A stretch of 64,000 nt of DNA from an uncultured Clostridia bacterium (GTDB lineage: Bacteria > Bacillota > Clostridia > Christensenellales > UBA1242). Shown here piece by piece: positions 36,653 to 44,471 of the stretch (the stretch's first letter is position 1; each line of letters opens with the position of its first letter). Location of the stretch: the NCBI GenBank assembly GCA_934747965.1, contig CAKVHI010000005.1, forward strand, positions 1 to 64,000, in the 5' to 3' direction. The notes below the pieces were generated by a model that was not told where the DNA came from, ran no database searches, and worked only from the letters and a program-made list of their open reading frames with translations. The position numbers and the translations under genes were made by a program.

Positions 36653-37444
36653 ATGGCAAGAAAAATAGTATTCACAAGTGGAAAAGGTGGTGTTGGCAAA
36701 ACCACAATTTGTGCAAATCTGGGGGTAAAACTTGCAAAAATGGGTCAAAGAGTGGTTATGATTGACTTGGATATTGGTTTAAACAACCTTGATGTTGTGA
36801 TGGGAATAGAAAACAAAATCGTTTTTGATATTATAGATTGTTTGGAAAACAAATGTAGGGTTAGGCAAGCATTGGTGCAAGACATGAGATATCCAAATTT
36901 ATATGTTCTTCCAAGCAGTCATTTGTTTGCTTCAAACAATGTTAATGCTCACTCATTAAAACTTATTATAGACAGTTTAGGTTTTACTTTTGACTATGTT
37001 TTGATTGATTGCCCTGCAGGAATTGATATTGGCTTTCATCGTGCTGTGTTTTGTGCCGATGAAGCATTAGTTGTTACAACGCCACACATTTCGGCAATTC
37101 GAGATGCAGATAAAGTTTTGAGTGTGCTTAAAAGTTATAATCTTGTAAGCACAAAACTTGTTGTGAACCGAATTAGAGGCGATTTGGTGTTAAACGGCGA
37201 AATGGTTGAAGCGGGCAGAATTTCGAACTTGTTAAAAACCGAACTTTTGGGTGTGGTTGATGAAGATGACAAACTTGGAATAAAACTTGCAGGAACAAAC
37301 TTAAAAAATGATTTTAAACATTTGTCTAGCATAGATGTTTTAGGGCTTAATTTGCATAATGGAACAAATTATATTTACGACTACATGGCAAAGTATAGAG
37401 GTTTGTTTGGAAATATTAAGCGAAGTTTAAGGAGAAAACTATGA
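36653..37444 (+). CDS. minD: Septum-site ATPase MinD
   Basis: A membrane-bound ParA-type ATPase that positions the division septum and, in spore formers, acts in polar division. Deviant Walker A KGGVGKTT at residues 11-18, Walker A' MIDLDIGLNNLD, Walker B VLIDCPAGID. The C-terminal amphipathic helix YRGLFGNIKRSLRRKL is the membrane-targeting sequence. TATAAT (36629-36634) and AGAGGTG give a 12-base leader. No minC precedes it. Its stop overlaps the minE-like start (ATGA). Confidence 0.95.
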   Translation: MARKIVFTSGKGGVGKTTICANLGVKLAKMGQRVVMIDLDIGLNNLDVVMGIENKIVFDIIDCLENKCRVRQALVQDMRYPNLYVLPSSHLFASNNVNAHSLKLIIDSLGFTFDYVLIDCPAGIDIGFHRAVFCADEALVVTTPHISAIRDADKVLSVLKSYNLVSTKLVVNRIRGDLVLNGEMVEAGRISNLLKTELLGVVDEDDKLGIKLAGTNLKNDFKHLSSIDVLGLNLHNGTNYIYDYMAKYRGLFGNIKRSLRRKL

Positions 37445-37671
37445 TGAATGAAGCCGAAGAAAGGTTAAGTAAAGCATTAATACTTGAGAAACATTTCAAT
37501 CCCGAAAAAATCCGAAATGTTATTAAAAGCGATATTTTTAGTGTGTTAAAAAATTATGGAGAAATTGAAGCCGAAGGTCTTGATTTTGACATTGAAATTT
37601 TGGATGATCTAAATTATCAAATTTCGTTTAAAGCAAAACTAAAATCTATTAAAGTTTTCAAAACATTTTAA
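37441..37671 (+). CDS. minE: Divergent MinE
   Basis: A 76-residue protein that would stimulate MinD ATPase and drive its oscillation. EAEERLSKALILEK (residues 4-17) corresponds to the MinD-binding contact helix, and IRNVIKSDIFSVLKNYGEI to the RxDILxVIxKY helix of MinE. The last strand, DLNYQISFKAKLK, fits the topological-specificity domain. The sequence is well diverged from enteric MinE, so position right after minD, with a four-base overlap, is a large part of the call. Confidence 0.75.
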   Translation: MMNEAEERLSKALILEKHFNPEKIRNVIKSDIFSVLKNYGEIEAEGLDFDIEILDDLNYQISFKAKLKSIKVFKTF

Positions 37672-37694
37672 ACATATATAATGCTATTTGATAA

Positions 37695-37700
37695 TATAAT
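37695..37700 (+). promoter_or_regulatory. -10 box of the spoIVFA-like gene (leaderless)
   Basis: TATAAT six bases before the ATG at 37707, with no ribosome binding site. No convincing -35 sigma-A box; sporulation sigma control is possible. Confidence 0.5.
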
Positions 37701-37706
37701 ATACAA

Positions 37707-38303
37707 ATGAAAAATATTTTTGTAACGGTAAAAAAATCAAAAATTATAGTTGTTTTGTTGTGTTTGCTGGTTATATTTTCGCATTTTTTGTTGTATTTTA
37801 ATATATTGGAATACAAAAATGTTGTTGACAGTTTAAGCAACAAAATTTTTAATGGTTTTAACAAAAAATCTAGTGAGTTTGAATATAACGAAAATGATAG
37901 TAATATTTATTTTGTCTCAAATTCTATGGAATATAAAATTTTGGGAAATAAACTTCCTGTTCTTTTTTTGCCATCAAATGAAGAATATCAACTAGAAAAC
38001 GGTGTGTTTAAGTTTAAAATCACAACAAATCTTGTTGTAAAGTCGGCAGGCGAAGGGATTATCAAATCAGTAGGATACCTTGATAATGGACTAAAATATG
38101 TTGAGATAAGACACTCTGGAAATATTATAACAAGATATGAAAACTTAAAGATTGTTGGTGTTGGAACGAATTTTTTAGTAAAAAATATCCATGTTATAGG
38201 GTCAAGCGAACAAAATCAAGAAGTTGTTTTTAAAATTATGAAAAATGGTAAAATTTTGGATAATTTTGAACTTGTTAGCGGTGAAATAAAATGGCAAAAT
38301 TAA
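37707..38303 (+). CDS. SpoIVFA-like membrane protein with degenerate M23 domain
   Basis: A 198-residue protein: one TM helix (about 10-32), a linker, then a LytM/M23-like beta domain at about 95-195 (VKSAGEGIIKSVGYL, YVEIRHSGNIITRYENL) with no metal-binding HxxxD or HxH. In Bacillus, SpoIVFA tethers and inhibits SpoIVFB in the outer forespore membrane. The gene overlaps the spoIVFB start, as in Bacillus and Clostridia, which is the main argument for the name. Confidence 0.72.
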   Translation: MKNIFVTVKKSKIIVVLLCLLVIFSHFLLYFNILEYKNVVDSLSNKIFNGFNKKSSEFEYNENDSNIYFVSNSMEYKILGNKLPVLFLPSNEEYQLENGVFKFKITTNLVVKSAGEGIIKSVGYLDNGLKYVEIRHSGNIITRYENLKIVGVGTNFLVKNIHVIGSSEQNQEVVFKIMKNGKILDNFELVSGEIKWQN

Positions 38304-39142
38304 AAATAAAATTTCATCCGCTTTTTTGGGTGTTTCTAATTATTTTGTTGTTTTCAAACAATTTTTTAAGTTTGTTTAGTTATATTTTGTGCGTTTTTTT
38401 GCATGAACTTGGCCATGCTTTTATGGCAAATTGTTTGGGCTATAAACTTAACAAAATCACTTTTTTGCCTTTTGGGGCAAGTTTATCATTAAAGGAAAAT
38501 GTTTTTTACAAACCTAAGCACGAAATATTAGTTGCAATTTCAGGCCCAGTCGTAAACTTAATTTTGGTAGTTGTGTCAACGGCACTTTTTTGGACAATCC
38601 CTCAATCTTACTTTTTTTTGGAAGATTTTTATTTTGCAAATTTAATAACTTTCTTTTTTAATCTTTTTCCAGTTTTTCCTCTTGACGGCGGAAGAGTTTT
38701 AAATGCCATGATAAAAACAAAACATTCTGCAAAAACAAGTTATAAGATTGTTAAGGTTGTGGGAATTATTTTTTCTTCTTTTTTGTTTGTTTTGTTTGTT
38801 GTTTCAAGTTTTTTCAAAATCAATTTTACTCTAGGTTTAACTTCAATATTTTTGATTGCAGGACTATTTTTTGAAGATAATTCTAGTTATTATGTAACAA
38901 ATTTTAATTTAACCAACAAATCAAAAAAGTTATATTCAGGATTAGAAACAAATGTTTTAACAATAAGTGAAGAAGCAAACCTATATTTTTTGTTGCGAAA
39001 ACTTAATAAATATAAATATAATCTTGTTAATGTTGTGAGCAAAAATGGGTTTAATAACAAAACATTATGTGAAGAAAAAATATATCAGATGTTTGTTGAA
39101 AACAATTTGTCCTCTAAAATAAAAGATTGCATAAAAGAATAA
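38291..39142 (+). CDS. spoIVFB: Site-2 metalloprotease SpoIVFB-like (M50)
   Basis: An intramembrane zinc protease that in Bacillus cleaves pro-sigma-K. HELGH is at residues 38-42 and the third ligand D133 is in FPLDGGRVL. Six or so membrane helices occupy 10-195, and a CBS-like segment follows (LTISEEANLYFLLRKLNKYKY), which binds ATP in SpoIVFB. It overlaps the upstream spoIVFA-like gene by 13 bases. Whether this organism has sigma-K is not shown in the window. Confidence 0.88.
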   Translation: MAKLKIKFHPLFWVFLIILLFSNNFLSLFSYILCVFLHELGHAFMANCLGYKLNKITFLPFGASLSLKENVFYKPKHEILVAISGPVVNLILVVVSTALFWTIPQSYFFLEDFYFANLITFFFNLFPVFPLDGGRVLNAMIKTKHSAKTSYKIVKVVGIIFSSFLFVLFVVSSFFKINFTLGLTSIFLIAGLFFEDNSSYYVTNFNLTNKSKKLYSGLETNVLTISEEANLYFLLRKLNKYKYNLVNVVSKNGFNNKTLCEEKIYQMFVENNLSSKIKDCIKE

Positions 39143-39170
39143 AATAAAATTTTGTGTTAATAATTTTTTT

Positions 39171-39683
39171 GTGAAACAAGTTTTGAAATATATTTATTCA
39201 GTATTAACCGAAAATGTAAAATTTGCCGAAAGCAAACACAGCATTTTGATTGCCTTAAATGGTGTGCTGATTGTTTTTTTAAGTGGATACCTAAGCAAAA
39301 ATTCGATAATTATAAAGTTTTTAACTTGTGTGATAATAGTTTTTGCTCTTCTTAGTTTATTTTTCAATTTTATGGCACTTTTATCTCGAAAAATCAGATA
39401 TAAACGCAACATTAATATTAAAAGAGATGGGCTTAATCTTATATACTACAAACACATAATAAATTTTAGTTATGAACAATATCTGGAGGAAATAAAAAAG
39501 TATTACAATTTTCCAGCGGATTACGAATTTGATGGTTTAGATTACGATTTAAGCAAACAGATAATTGCAATAAGTGATGTTACAAACCTTAAATTTACTT
39601 ATTTCAACATAAGTTTGATTTTTTTGTTTGTCGAACTATTGCTAACAATTTTGGATATTTCACTTGTAGGACTTTTGTTTTAA
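39171..39683 (+). CDS. Pycsar-effector-like membrane protein (DUF5706-like)
   Basis: A 170-residue protein with two N-terminal TM helices (about 25-70) and one at the C-terminus (about 145-168). FAESKHSILIALNGVLI, NLIYYKHIINFSYEQYLEEI, and YDLSKQIIAISDVTNLKFTY follow the pattern of PycTM effectors, which disrupt membranes when a cyclic nucleotide signals phage infection. There is no cyclase gene in the neighbourhood. The start is GTG. It sits 28 bases after spoIVFB and its TAA overlaps the next ATG. Confidence 0.6.
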   Translation: MKQVLKYIYSVLTENVKFAESKHSILIALNGVLIVFLSGYLSKNSIIIKFLTCVIIVFALLSLFFNFMALLSRKIRYKRNINIKRDGLNLIYYKHIINFSYEQYLEEIKKYYNFPADYEFDGLDYDLSKQIIAISDVTNLKFTYFNISLIFLFVELLLTILDISLVGLLF

Positions 39684-40036
39684 TGAAAAATTTTTATAAA
39701 GAATTTATTTCATATATGTCGGGATTAATTGAGGATGACCCGATTCCTTATGAAATTAAAAGCTTAGTGTTTTATATTAACAGCCATAACGAAATCGGCT
39801 TTAGTGCAACAGAAAAAGAAGAGGTTAAAACGGTAGACTTGTTTTTTTATTTCCCCTTAGAGGCAGAATTTTTTTATTGCCCGAAGTTAACAGAAATTAT
39901 GGTTAAAAACACAAAAATTAAAAATCTTGAAATTTTAAAGTTATTGCTAGTTAATCTAAAAAAAGATGATTATTTTAAAAAATTCAATATTTTTTATGGA
40001 TATTTATTTGAAAAAGCACATAAAATCAAAAACTAA
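39683..40036 (+). CDS. Hypothetical protein coupled to the Pycsar-effector-like gene
   Basis: A 117-residue soluble protein, aromatic- and acid-rich, with alternating strands in the middle (IKSLVFYINSHNEIGFSA, VKTVDLFFYFPLEAEFFYC) and C-terminal helices. No family is recognised. Its ATG overlaps the stop of the upstream gene by one base (TAATG), so the two products are probably made in equal amounts and may act together. An immunity or regulatory partner of the membrane protein is possible but unproven. Confidence 0.65.
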   Translation: MKNFYKEFISYMSGLIEDDPIPYEIKSLVFYINSHNEIGFSATEKEEVKTVDLFFYFPLEAEFFYCPKLTEIMVKNTKIKNLEILKLLLVNLKKDDYFKKFNIFYGYLFEKAHKIKN

Positions 40037-40185
40037 ATATTTTGGCGTAAATTTTTAAACTTTTGTTAGTGTAATATTTTGAAGAAAAAAATAACAAGCA
40101 AAAATTAAAAGATTTGATAAAAAGTTTTTAAAAAATGTTATATATTCAAAATTTTTATCATATATTTTACCATAATGGAGGAATT

Positions 40186-41661
40186 ATGATAAGCGATAAT
40201 ATTTATAAAGATATTGCAAAACGCTCTAATGGCGATATTTATCTTGGAATTGTTGGTCCAGTAAGAACAGGCAAAAGCACATTTATATCTAATTTTGTTA
40301 ATAAATTAGTTTTACCTAATATTGTAAACGAATATGACAGGGAACGCAATTTTGACGAACTGCCACAAAGCGCAAATGGCAAAATGGTAATGACAACTCA
40401 GCCTAAATTTATTCCATCGCAAGCAGTAAAAATTAATGTTTCTGATGTCGAAATGAAAGTAAGGCTTGTAGATTGTGTTGGCTATATGATTGACGGCGCT
40501 AAAGGCGACAGTGATGAAGATATTCCAAGAATGGTTAAAACCCCTTGGAGTGATGAAGAAATGCCATTCAATGAAGCGGCAGAAATTGGCACAAAAAAGG
40601 TTATAACTGACCATTCAACAATAGCGGTTATGGTTACTTGTGATGGAAGTTTTTCTTCTCTACCGCGTGAAAATTATGTTAAGGCTGAAGAAGAAGTAGT
40701 TAGTGAACTTAAAAAATCAAACAAACCTTTCTGCATAGTTTTGAACAGTGCTAATAAAGACAGCGAAGAAACTACAAAACTAGCACAAAGTTTGAGCGAA
40801 AAATACGATGCTCCTGTTGTGCCAATAGATTGTTTAAATCTTGATGAAAATGATGTTAGTTTAATTATGGAAGAAGTTTTGAAACAATTTCCAATAGAAA
40901 GCATTGAAGTTAAACTTCCAAAATGGATGGAAGCTTTAGATTTTGAAGATGAACTTATTAAAGAAGTTATAGATGAAATCAAAAATCTTGTTGATGTTGA
41001 CGATAAGATTGGAGATTTTAAACTTAATGGTGTTTTGTTTGAAAACAGTGAAAATTTTGAAAGTTTAACTGACGCAAAGGTCAAACTTGATGAAGGCACT
41101 ATAAACATAAAAGTAGAACCAAAACCTGAATTATTCTATAAAGTTTTGTCAAAACAATGCAATTTAGAAATTAATGATGATTATACATTGATTAATTATT
41201 TAAAAGAATTAACCTATGCGAAAGCAGAATTTGACAAAGTTAAAGAAGCGTTAGAAAGCGTAAATGAAACTGGTTATGGAGTCGTTTATCCAAAGCAAGA
41301 AGATATTGTTTTGGAAGAACCTGTGCTTACAAAACAAAGCGGAAAATATGGTGTTAAAATCAAAGCTAAAGCACCATCTCTTCACATAATGCGTGTTGAT
41401 GTTGATGCCGAAATTAGCCCTATTGTTGGCACTCAAAATCAAAGTGAGGATTTAATTAAATTTTTAAAAGAAGAGCAAGATGTAAATCCTAACGGAATTT
41501 GGGAAACTAACTTGTTTGGAAAAAGTTTGCAAAGTTTGATTAATGATGGTGTTAATTCAAAAATCACTTTAATGCCACAAGATGCTCAAAAGAAAATGCG
41601 CAGAACTTTGACTAGAATTGTAAATGAAGGAAAAGGCGGAATAATCTGTATTTTGTTGTAG
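40186..41661 (+). CDS. spoIVA: Stage IV sporulation protein A (SpoIVA)
   Basis: The ATPase that polymerises on the forespore surface as the base of the spore coat. 491 residues, nearly equal to Bacillus (492). Walker A GPVRTGKST at residues 24-32, the VRLVDCVGYMIDGA Walker B region, and the invariant C-terminal end GGIICILL that anchors it to SpoVM and the membrane. The start with GGAGG at 40186 is chosen over an upstream ATG at 40135. A CATATATT element at 40159 may be a sigma-E -10 box (weak). Confidence 0.96.
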   Translation: MISDNIYKDIAKRSNGDIYLGIVGPVRTGKSTFISNFVNKLVLPNIVNEYDRERNFDELPQSANGKMVMTTQPKFIPSQAVKINVSDVEMKVRLVDCVGYMIDGAKGDSDEDIPRMVKTPWSDEEMPFNEAAEIGTKKVITDHSTIAVMVTCDGSFSSLPRENYVKAEEEVVSELKKSNKPFCIVLNSANKDSEETTKLAQSLSEKYDAPVVPIDCLNLDENDVSLIMEEVLKQFPIESIEVKLPKWMEALDFEDELIKEVIDEIKNLVDVDDKIGDFKLNGVLFENSENFESLTDAKVKLDEGTINIKVEPKPELFYKVLSKQCNLEINDDYTLINYLKELTYAKAEFDKVKEALESVNETGYGVVYPKQEDIVLEEPVLTKQSGKYGVKIKAKAPSLHIMRVDVDAEISPIVGTQNQSEDLIKFLKEEQDVNPNGIWETNLFGKSLQSLINDGVNSKITLMPQDAQKKMRRTLTRIVNEGKGGIICILL

Positions 41662-41667
41662 ACAAAA

Positions 41668-41713
41668 AAAAGTTAATATAAGGTGCCAAAGCATTTTTAT
41701 ATTAACTTTTTTA
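41668..41713 (+). terminator. Terminator of spoIVA
   Basis: AAAAGTTAATATA pairs with TATATTAACTTTT over a 17-base loop. Confidence 0.8.
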
Positions 41714-41741
41714 TAAAATATTTGTAGTTTTTTAATTTTTT

Positions 41742-42071
41742 TTATTTTTCTATTTGTGTAACACAAACAGGAGTGTTATTATCGTTCGAACTTTCAAGAA
41801 CAGTTATTCCGTTTGCAGAGCATAGACCCTCACGATTAAACAAACATTTGGCATCACAATAAATTTTTGCTTCTTTGTTTGAAACATGAGAATTTAGACC
41901 GCTTGAAATTTCAAACATATTTTTTGCTGTTTGTTGTTTTAAATCTTGTGCCTTTGCTTCTGAAAATTCATAGGTTTCACAATCAACACCATTTCCAACT
42001 TTTATTTTTCCAGCAGTGCAACAGCAAAATTTGTTGTGGGCACATTCACATTTTTTGCATTTTATATCCAT
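41742..42071 (-). CDS. Double DUF1540 cysteine-rich protein
   Basis: A 109-residue soluble protein with two DUF1540 metal-binding modules: residues 3-35 (CKKCECAHNKFCCC, then C) and 70-105 (YCDAKCLFNREGLCSANGI, then C). Such proteins are frequent in spore formers and probably bind zinc or iron-sulfur; function is unknown. AAAGGAGA precedes the ATG. It is convergent with spoIVA and divergent from rplI. Confidence 0.85.
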   Translation of the reverse strand: MDIKCKKCECAHNKFCCCTAGKIKVGNGVDCETYEFSEAKAQDLKQQTAKNMFEISSGLNSHVSNKEAKIYCDAKCLFNREGLCSANGITVLESSNDNNTPVCVTQIEK

Positions 42072-42127
42072 AAAAAATCTCCTTTATTAAAAAATTATTT
42101 CAAAAAAAATTAATTTTAAACAAAAAT

Positions 42128-42156
42128 TTGACAACTCTTAAAATTTTTCTTAAAAT
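42128..42156 (+). promoter_or_regulatory. rplI promoter
   Basis: TTGACA (42128-42133), 17 bases, TAAAAT (42151-42156), then AAAGGAG before the ATG at 42175. Confidence 0.75.
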
Positions 42157-42174
42157 ATGAAAAAGGAGTTAATT

Positions 42175-42621
42175 ATGTTAGTTATATTACTTGAAGATGT
42201 TAAAGGCACAGGCAAAAAAGGCGAAGTTAAAAAAGTCAGCGATGGTTATGCGAAAAACTTTTTGCTTAAAAACAAAAAAGCCGTAATTGCAGACAGCGTA
42301 AATCTTAATGTTAATGCACAAAAAAAATCAGCAGATGCTTTTCATGAACAAGAAAGAGTTAAAGAATTTACTTTAATGAAGGAAGAATTGAAAGATAAAA
42401 CTTTTAACATTTCTGTTAAGGTTGGGGGAAATGGAAAATTGTTTGGAGCAATCACAACAAAAGAGATTGCCGATGAAATTACAAAAAGTTTTGGTAAAAA
42501 AATTGACAAACGCCAAGTAGTTTTGCCTGAGCCTATAAAAACAGTTGGGCAAAATAGGGTGGAAATAAAATTGTATAAAAATATTTCGACTTTTGTTAAT
42601 ATTTTGATAAGTAAAAAATAA
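42175..42621 (+). CDS. rplI: Ribosomal protein bL9
   Basis: A large-subunit protein of 148 residues. The N-domain signature is VILLEDVKGTGKKGEVKKVS with DGYAKNFLLKNKKA after it; the long connecting helix and the C-domain (GKLFGAITTKEIADEI) follow. An in-frame ATG at 42157 adds six residues, but the AAAGGAG site at 42160 fits only the 42175 start. In Bacillus rplI is near the origin with dnaC and gdpP, which are not seen here. Confidence 0.96.
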   Translation: MLVILLEDVKGTGKKGEVKKVSDGYAKNFLLKNKKAVIADSVNLNVNAQKKSADAFHEQERVKEFTLMKEELKDKTFNISVKVGGNGKLFGAITTKEIADEITKSFGKKIDKRQVVLPEPIKTVGQNRVEIKLYKNISTFVNILISKK

Positions 42622-42696
42622 TAAATTGTAAAAAAAATTGATTTTTTAGAATATTTGTAATATAATAAGAATATATTAATTTAGGAGGAAATTTTT

Positions 42697-42924
42697 ATGG
42701 CAAAAAGATCATCTAAAGATTACTTTGGCTTGGGCAGAGTTTTGAGTATAATTCTTGCAATTATTCCTATAACTGCTTGGCTATGTGGCGCAATCACAAG
42801 ATTTAAAGAAGGTAAACTTGTTGCTGGCTTAATCAGATTGATTTTTGGTTTTACAATCGTTTGGATTATTGACTTAGTATTAATGATTTTAGACGGCAGA
42901 ATTTTAAGACTTTTGAATGTATAA
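42697..42924 (+). CDS. Small two-helix membrane protein
   Basis: A 75-residue protein with two membrane helices (about 15-32 and 42-68) joined by a charged ITRFKEGKL loop. The N-terminus AKRSSKDYFGLGRVL is basic. Similar small proteins appear in other gut Firmicutes but have no known role. A TAGGAGGAAA site and a TATAAT box upstream suggest good expression; a terminator follows. Confidence 0.75.
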   Translation: MAKRSSKDYFGLGRVLSIILAIIPITAWLCGAITRFKEGKLVAGLIRLIFGFTIVWIIDLVLMILDGRILRLLNV

Positions 42925-42932
42925 AAGTTTTT

Positions 42933-42971
42933 AAAAGCATAAATTAAAATTTGAATTTATGCTTTTTTTTA
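42933..42971 (+). terminator. Intrinsic terminator
   Basis: AAAAGCATAAATT pairs with AATTTATGCTTTT around an 8-base loop, then T residues. Confidence 0.85.
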
Positions 42972-42973
42972 CT

Positions 42974-43004
42974 AAAAATATCAAAAAAATATCAAAAAAA
43001 TATC
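42974..43004 (+). repeat. Short tandem repeat, period 11
   Basis: AAAAAAATATC occurs twice in full and once in part, just beyond the stop codon of the minus-strand KwaA-like gene. Probably slippage-prone sequence. Confidence 0.6.
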
Positions 43005-43012
43005 AAAATGAT

Positions 43013-43555
43013 TTAATTATCTCTAAAAATATAATTAAAATTTATATCTCCCATTTTAACTATATAATCTTTATTTTCAAGTTTTCCTTTAAAATAGAAT
43101 TTATCAGTTTTTATCTTGCCATTCATATCCACATATTTAATATCATAAAAATTATAACCAAGGATGTTCAAGAAAGGGTTTATATAAAACAAATCGTTTT
43201 TTGTGTATACAATTCCTATCAAGAACAAAATTAACAAAAATATAACAAACATACTTATTTTTTCAAGTTCAAAGGTTAAAGCAAACAAAACAAAAAGTGA
43301 AAAATAGCCTAAAAAGTGTTGCTGAGTTATGCAATTTTTTTGTATTATTCTTATTTTAATAACCTGATTATTGTTTCTATTTTCCAAAATAAGTCCTAAA
43401 ATTCCAAGCAATATCAAAAGAAGTAGCAAACACAGTGAAAACGAATTTAAAACATTAAAAGTTAAATTATTGTTTATAATTTCAATCAAAATTTTAATTA
43501 TTATTAAACAATATAAAGGAATGAATGCACTCAAATATAAAAAAACTTTTTTCAT
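43013..43555 (-). CDS. KwaA-like four-helix membrane protein (orphan)
   Basis: A 180-residue protein with four membrane helices (about 4-25, 35-58, 80-95, 98-115) and a polar C-terminus. AFIPLYCLIIIKI at the start and LFLIGIVYTKNDLFYINP with FLNILGYNFYDI later closely follow the pattern of KwaA, the membrane sensor of the Kiwa anti-phage system. The usual partner KwaB (a DNA-binding DUF4868 protein) is not adjacent. A CATAAT box six bases before the ATG and no ribosome binding site suggest a leaderless mRNA. Confidence 0.55.
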   Translation of the reverse strand: MKKVFLYLSAFIPLYCLIIIKILIEIINNNLTFNVLNSFSLCLLLLLILLGILGLILENRNNNQVIKIRIIQKNCITQQHFLGYFSLFVLFALTFELEKISMFVIFLLILFLIGIVYTKNDLFYINPFLNILGYNFYDIKYVDMNGKIKTDKFYFKGKLENKDYIVKMGDINFNYIFRDN

Positions 43556-43689
43556 ATAAATATTATGTATAAAAAATTAAATTTTATAATTTTTGGATAT
43601 TTAAAATGCTAAAAAATATATAAACTCTTGCTTTTATTTCTTACAAAACCCATTTTAATGCTATTGTGTTTTAAATGGTAATAAAAAAA

Positions 43690-43720
43690 TAATAAAAAAA
43701 AGTGCTTAATGCACTTTTTT
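43690..43720 (-). terminator. Terminator of the minus-strand TasA-like gene
   Basis: AAAAAAGTGC pairs with GCACTTTTTT around TTAAT and overlaps the stop codon by one base. Confidence 0.82.
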
Positions 43721-44367
43721 TAAGCACCTGTTCCGTAAGTAGTAGTCCATTCTTCAGGGGCAGTAGTCCAAACTTCACTAGCTGCACCATTAGCATATTG
43801 AATAGCTTCAACTTGGAAAGTTACAGTATAAACTTTGTTAGCATCAGTGTTTGTTAAACTTTTTGGAATAGTAATTTCTGTACAGAAATCAACACTATCA
43901 CCAGCGTTTACAGAGCCGTTGTAATAATAGTAATCATCATCGGCTTTAACCCACTTATCGCTTGTTGTTGCAGTGATAGGTGTTCCAGCTTCGCCAGTGT
44001 TTGTTAAAGTTAGTTTGCATCTTAAAACAGATTTGCTAGTGTTTTGAGGAACGCTAACACCAATCGCTTGAGTGTATTTTGTTCCTGGCATAGCAGTACC
44101 GCTAAATGTTAACGATTCAACGCTTGCACCACCTTGAGTGATGTTGATGTTTACTGGGTCGCCAAGCGTAATGTTACCAGTTGCTGTTTGGTTTGCACTA
44201 AAAAATGCTGCAGTTAATCCAAGAATTAAACTTAAACCTAAAAGCACAGATAGTGTTATAATTGCAACTGTAGATGCACCTCGATTTTTTCGTGCATTGA
44301 CTGCAACGACTTTTTTGTTGTCCCCAGTTTTTTTAACAGGGGCTGGTTTGTTACTGTTATTGTCCAT
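43720..44367 (-). CDS. TasA/camelysin-like protein, candidate major fibre subunit
   Basis: A 215-residue protein: basic cytoplasmic N-terminus (1-32), TM at about 33-55, then the SipW-type junction LTAAFFSANQ. The body is a TasA-like beta-sandwich (ATGNITLGDPVNINI, MPGTKYTQAIGVSVP, VYTVTFQVEAIQYANG), ending EEWTTTYGTGA. Base composition differs from its neighbours: 27 and 28 G+C of 60 in lines 43741-43800 and 44041-44100. With a strong AAGGAGGG site, this suggests high expression and codon optimisation, or transfer. It is divergent from the next TasA-like gene. Confidence 0.75.
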   Translation of the reverse strand: MDNNSNKPAPVKKTGDNKKVVAVNARKNRGASTVAIITLSVLLGLSLILGLTAAFFSANQTATGNITLGDPVNINITQGGASVESLTFSGTAMPGTKYTQAIGVSVPQNTSKSVLRCKLTLTNTGEAGTPITATTSDKWVKADDDYYYYNGSVNAGDSVDFCTEITIPKSLTNTDANKVYTVTFQVEAIQYANGAASEVWTTAPEEWTTTYGTGA

Positions 44368-44471
44368 TTTTCCCTCCTTTTTTATTGTTAATTTTAGTTT
44401 TGCAAATTTTAAAAAAAATATGCAAAAAAATTCTGTATTTATTTTCAGTTTTAACGAATAATATCTATATA

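Noticed and set aside
39171..40036. A complete Pycsar defence system
   Set aside because: Only an effector-like membrane protein is present; no nucleotide cyclase lies next to it.
40674..41108. 144-codon minus-strand frame inside spoIVA
   Set aside because: Shadow of a strongly conserved gene with Ser-rich low-complexity composition and no start signals.
42974..43004. CRISPR-like repeats
   Set aside because: Period of 11 bases, only three copies, no spacers and no cas genes. No CRISPR array was seen in the window.
43013..43555. A complete Kiwa defence system
   Set aside because: No KwaB-sized DUF4868-like gene is adjacent on either side.
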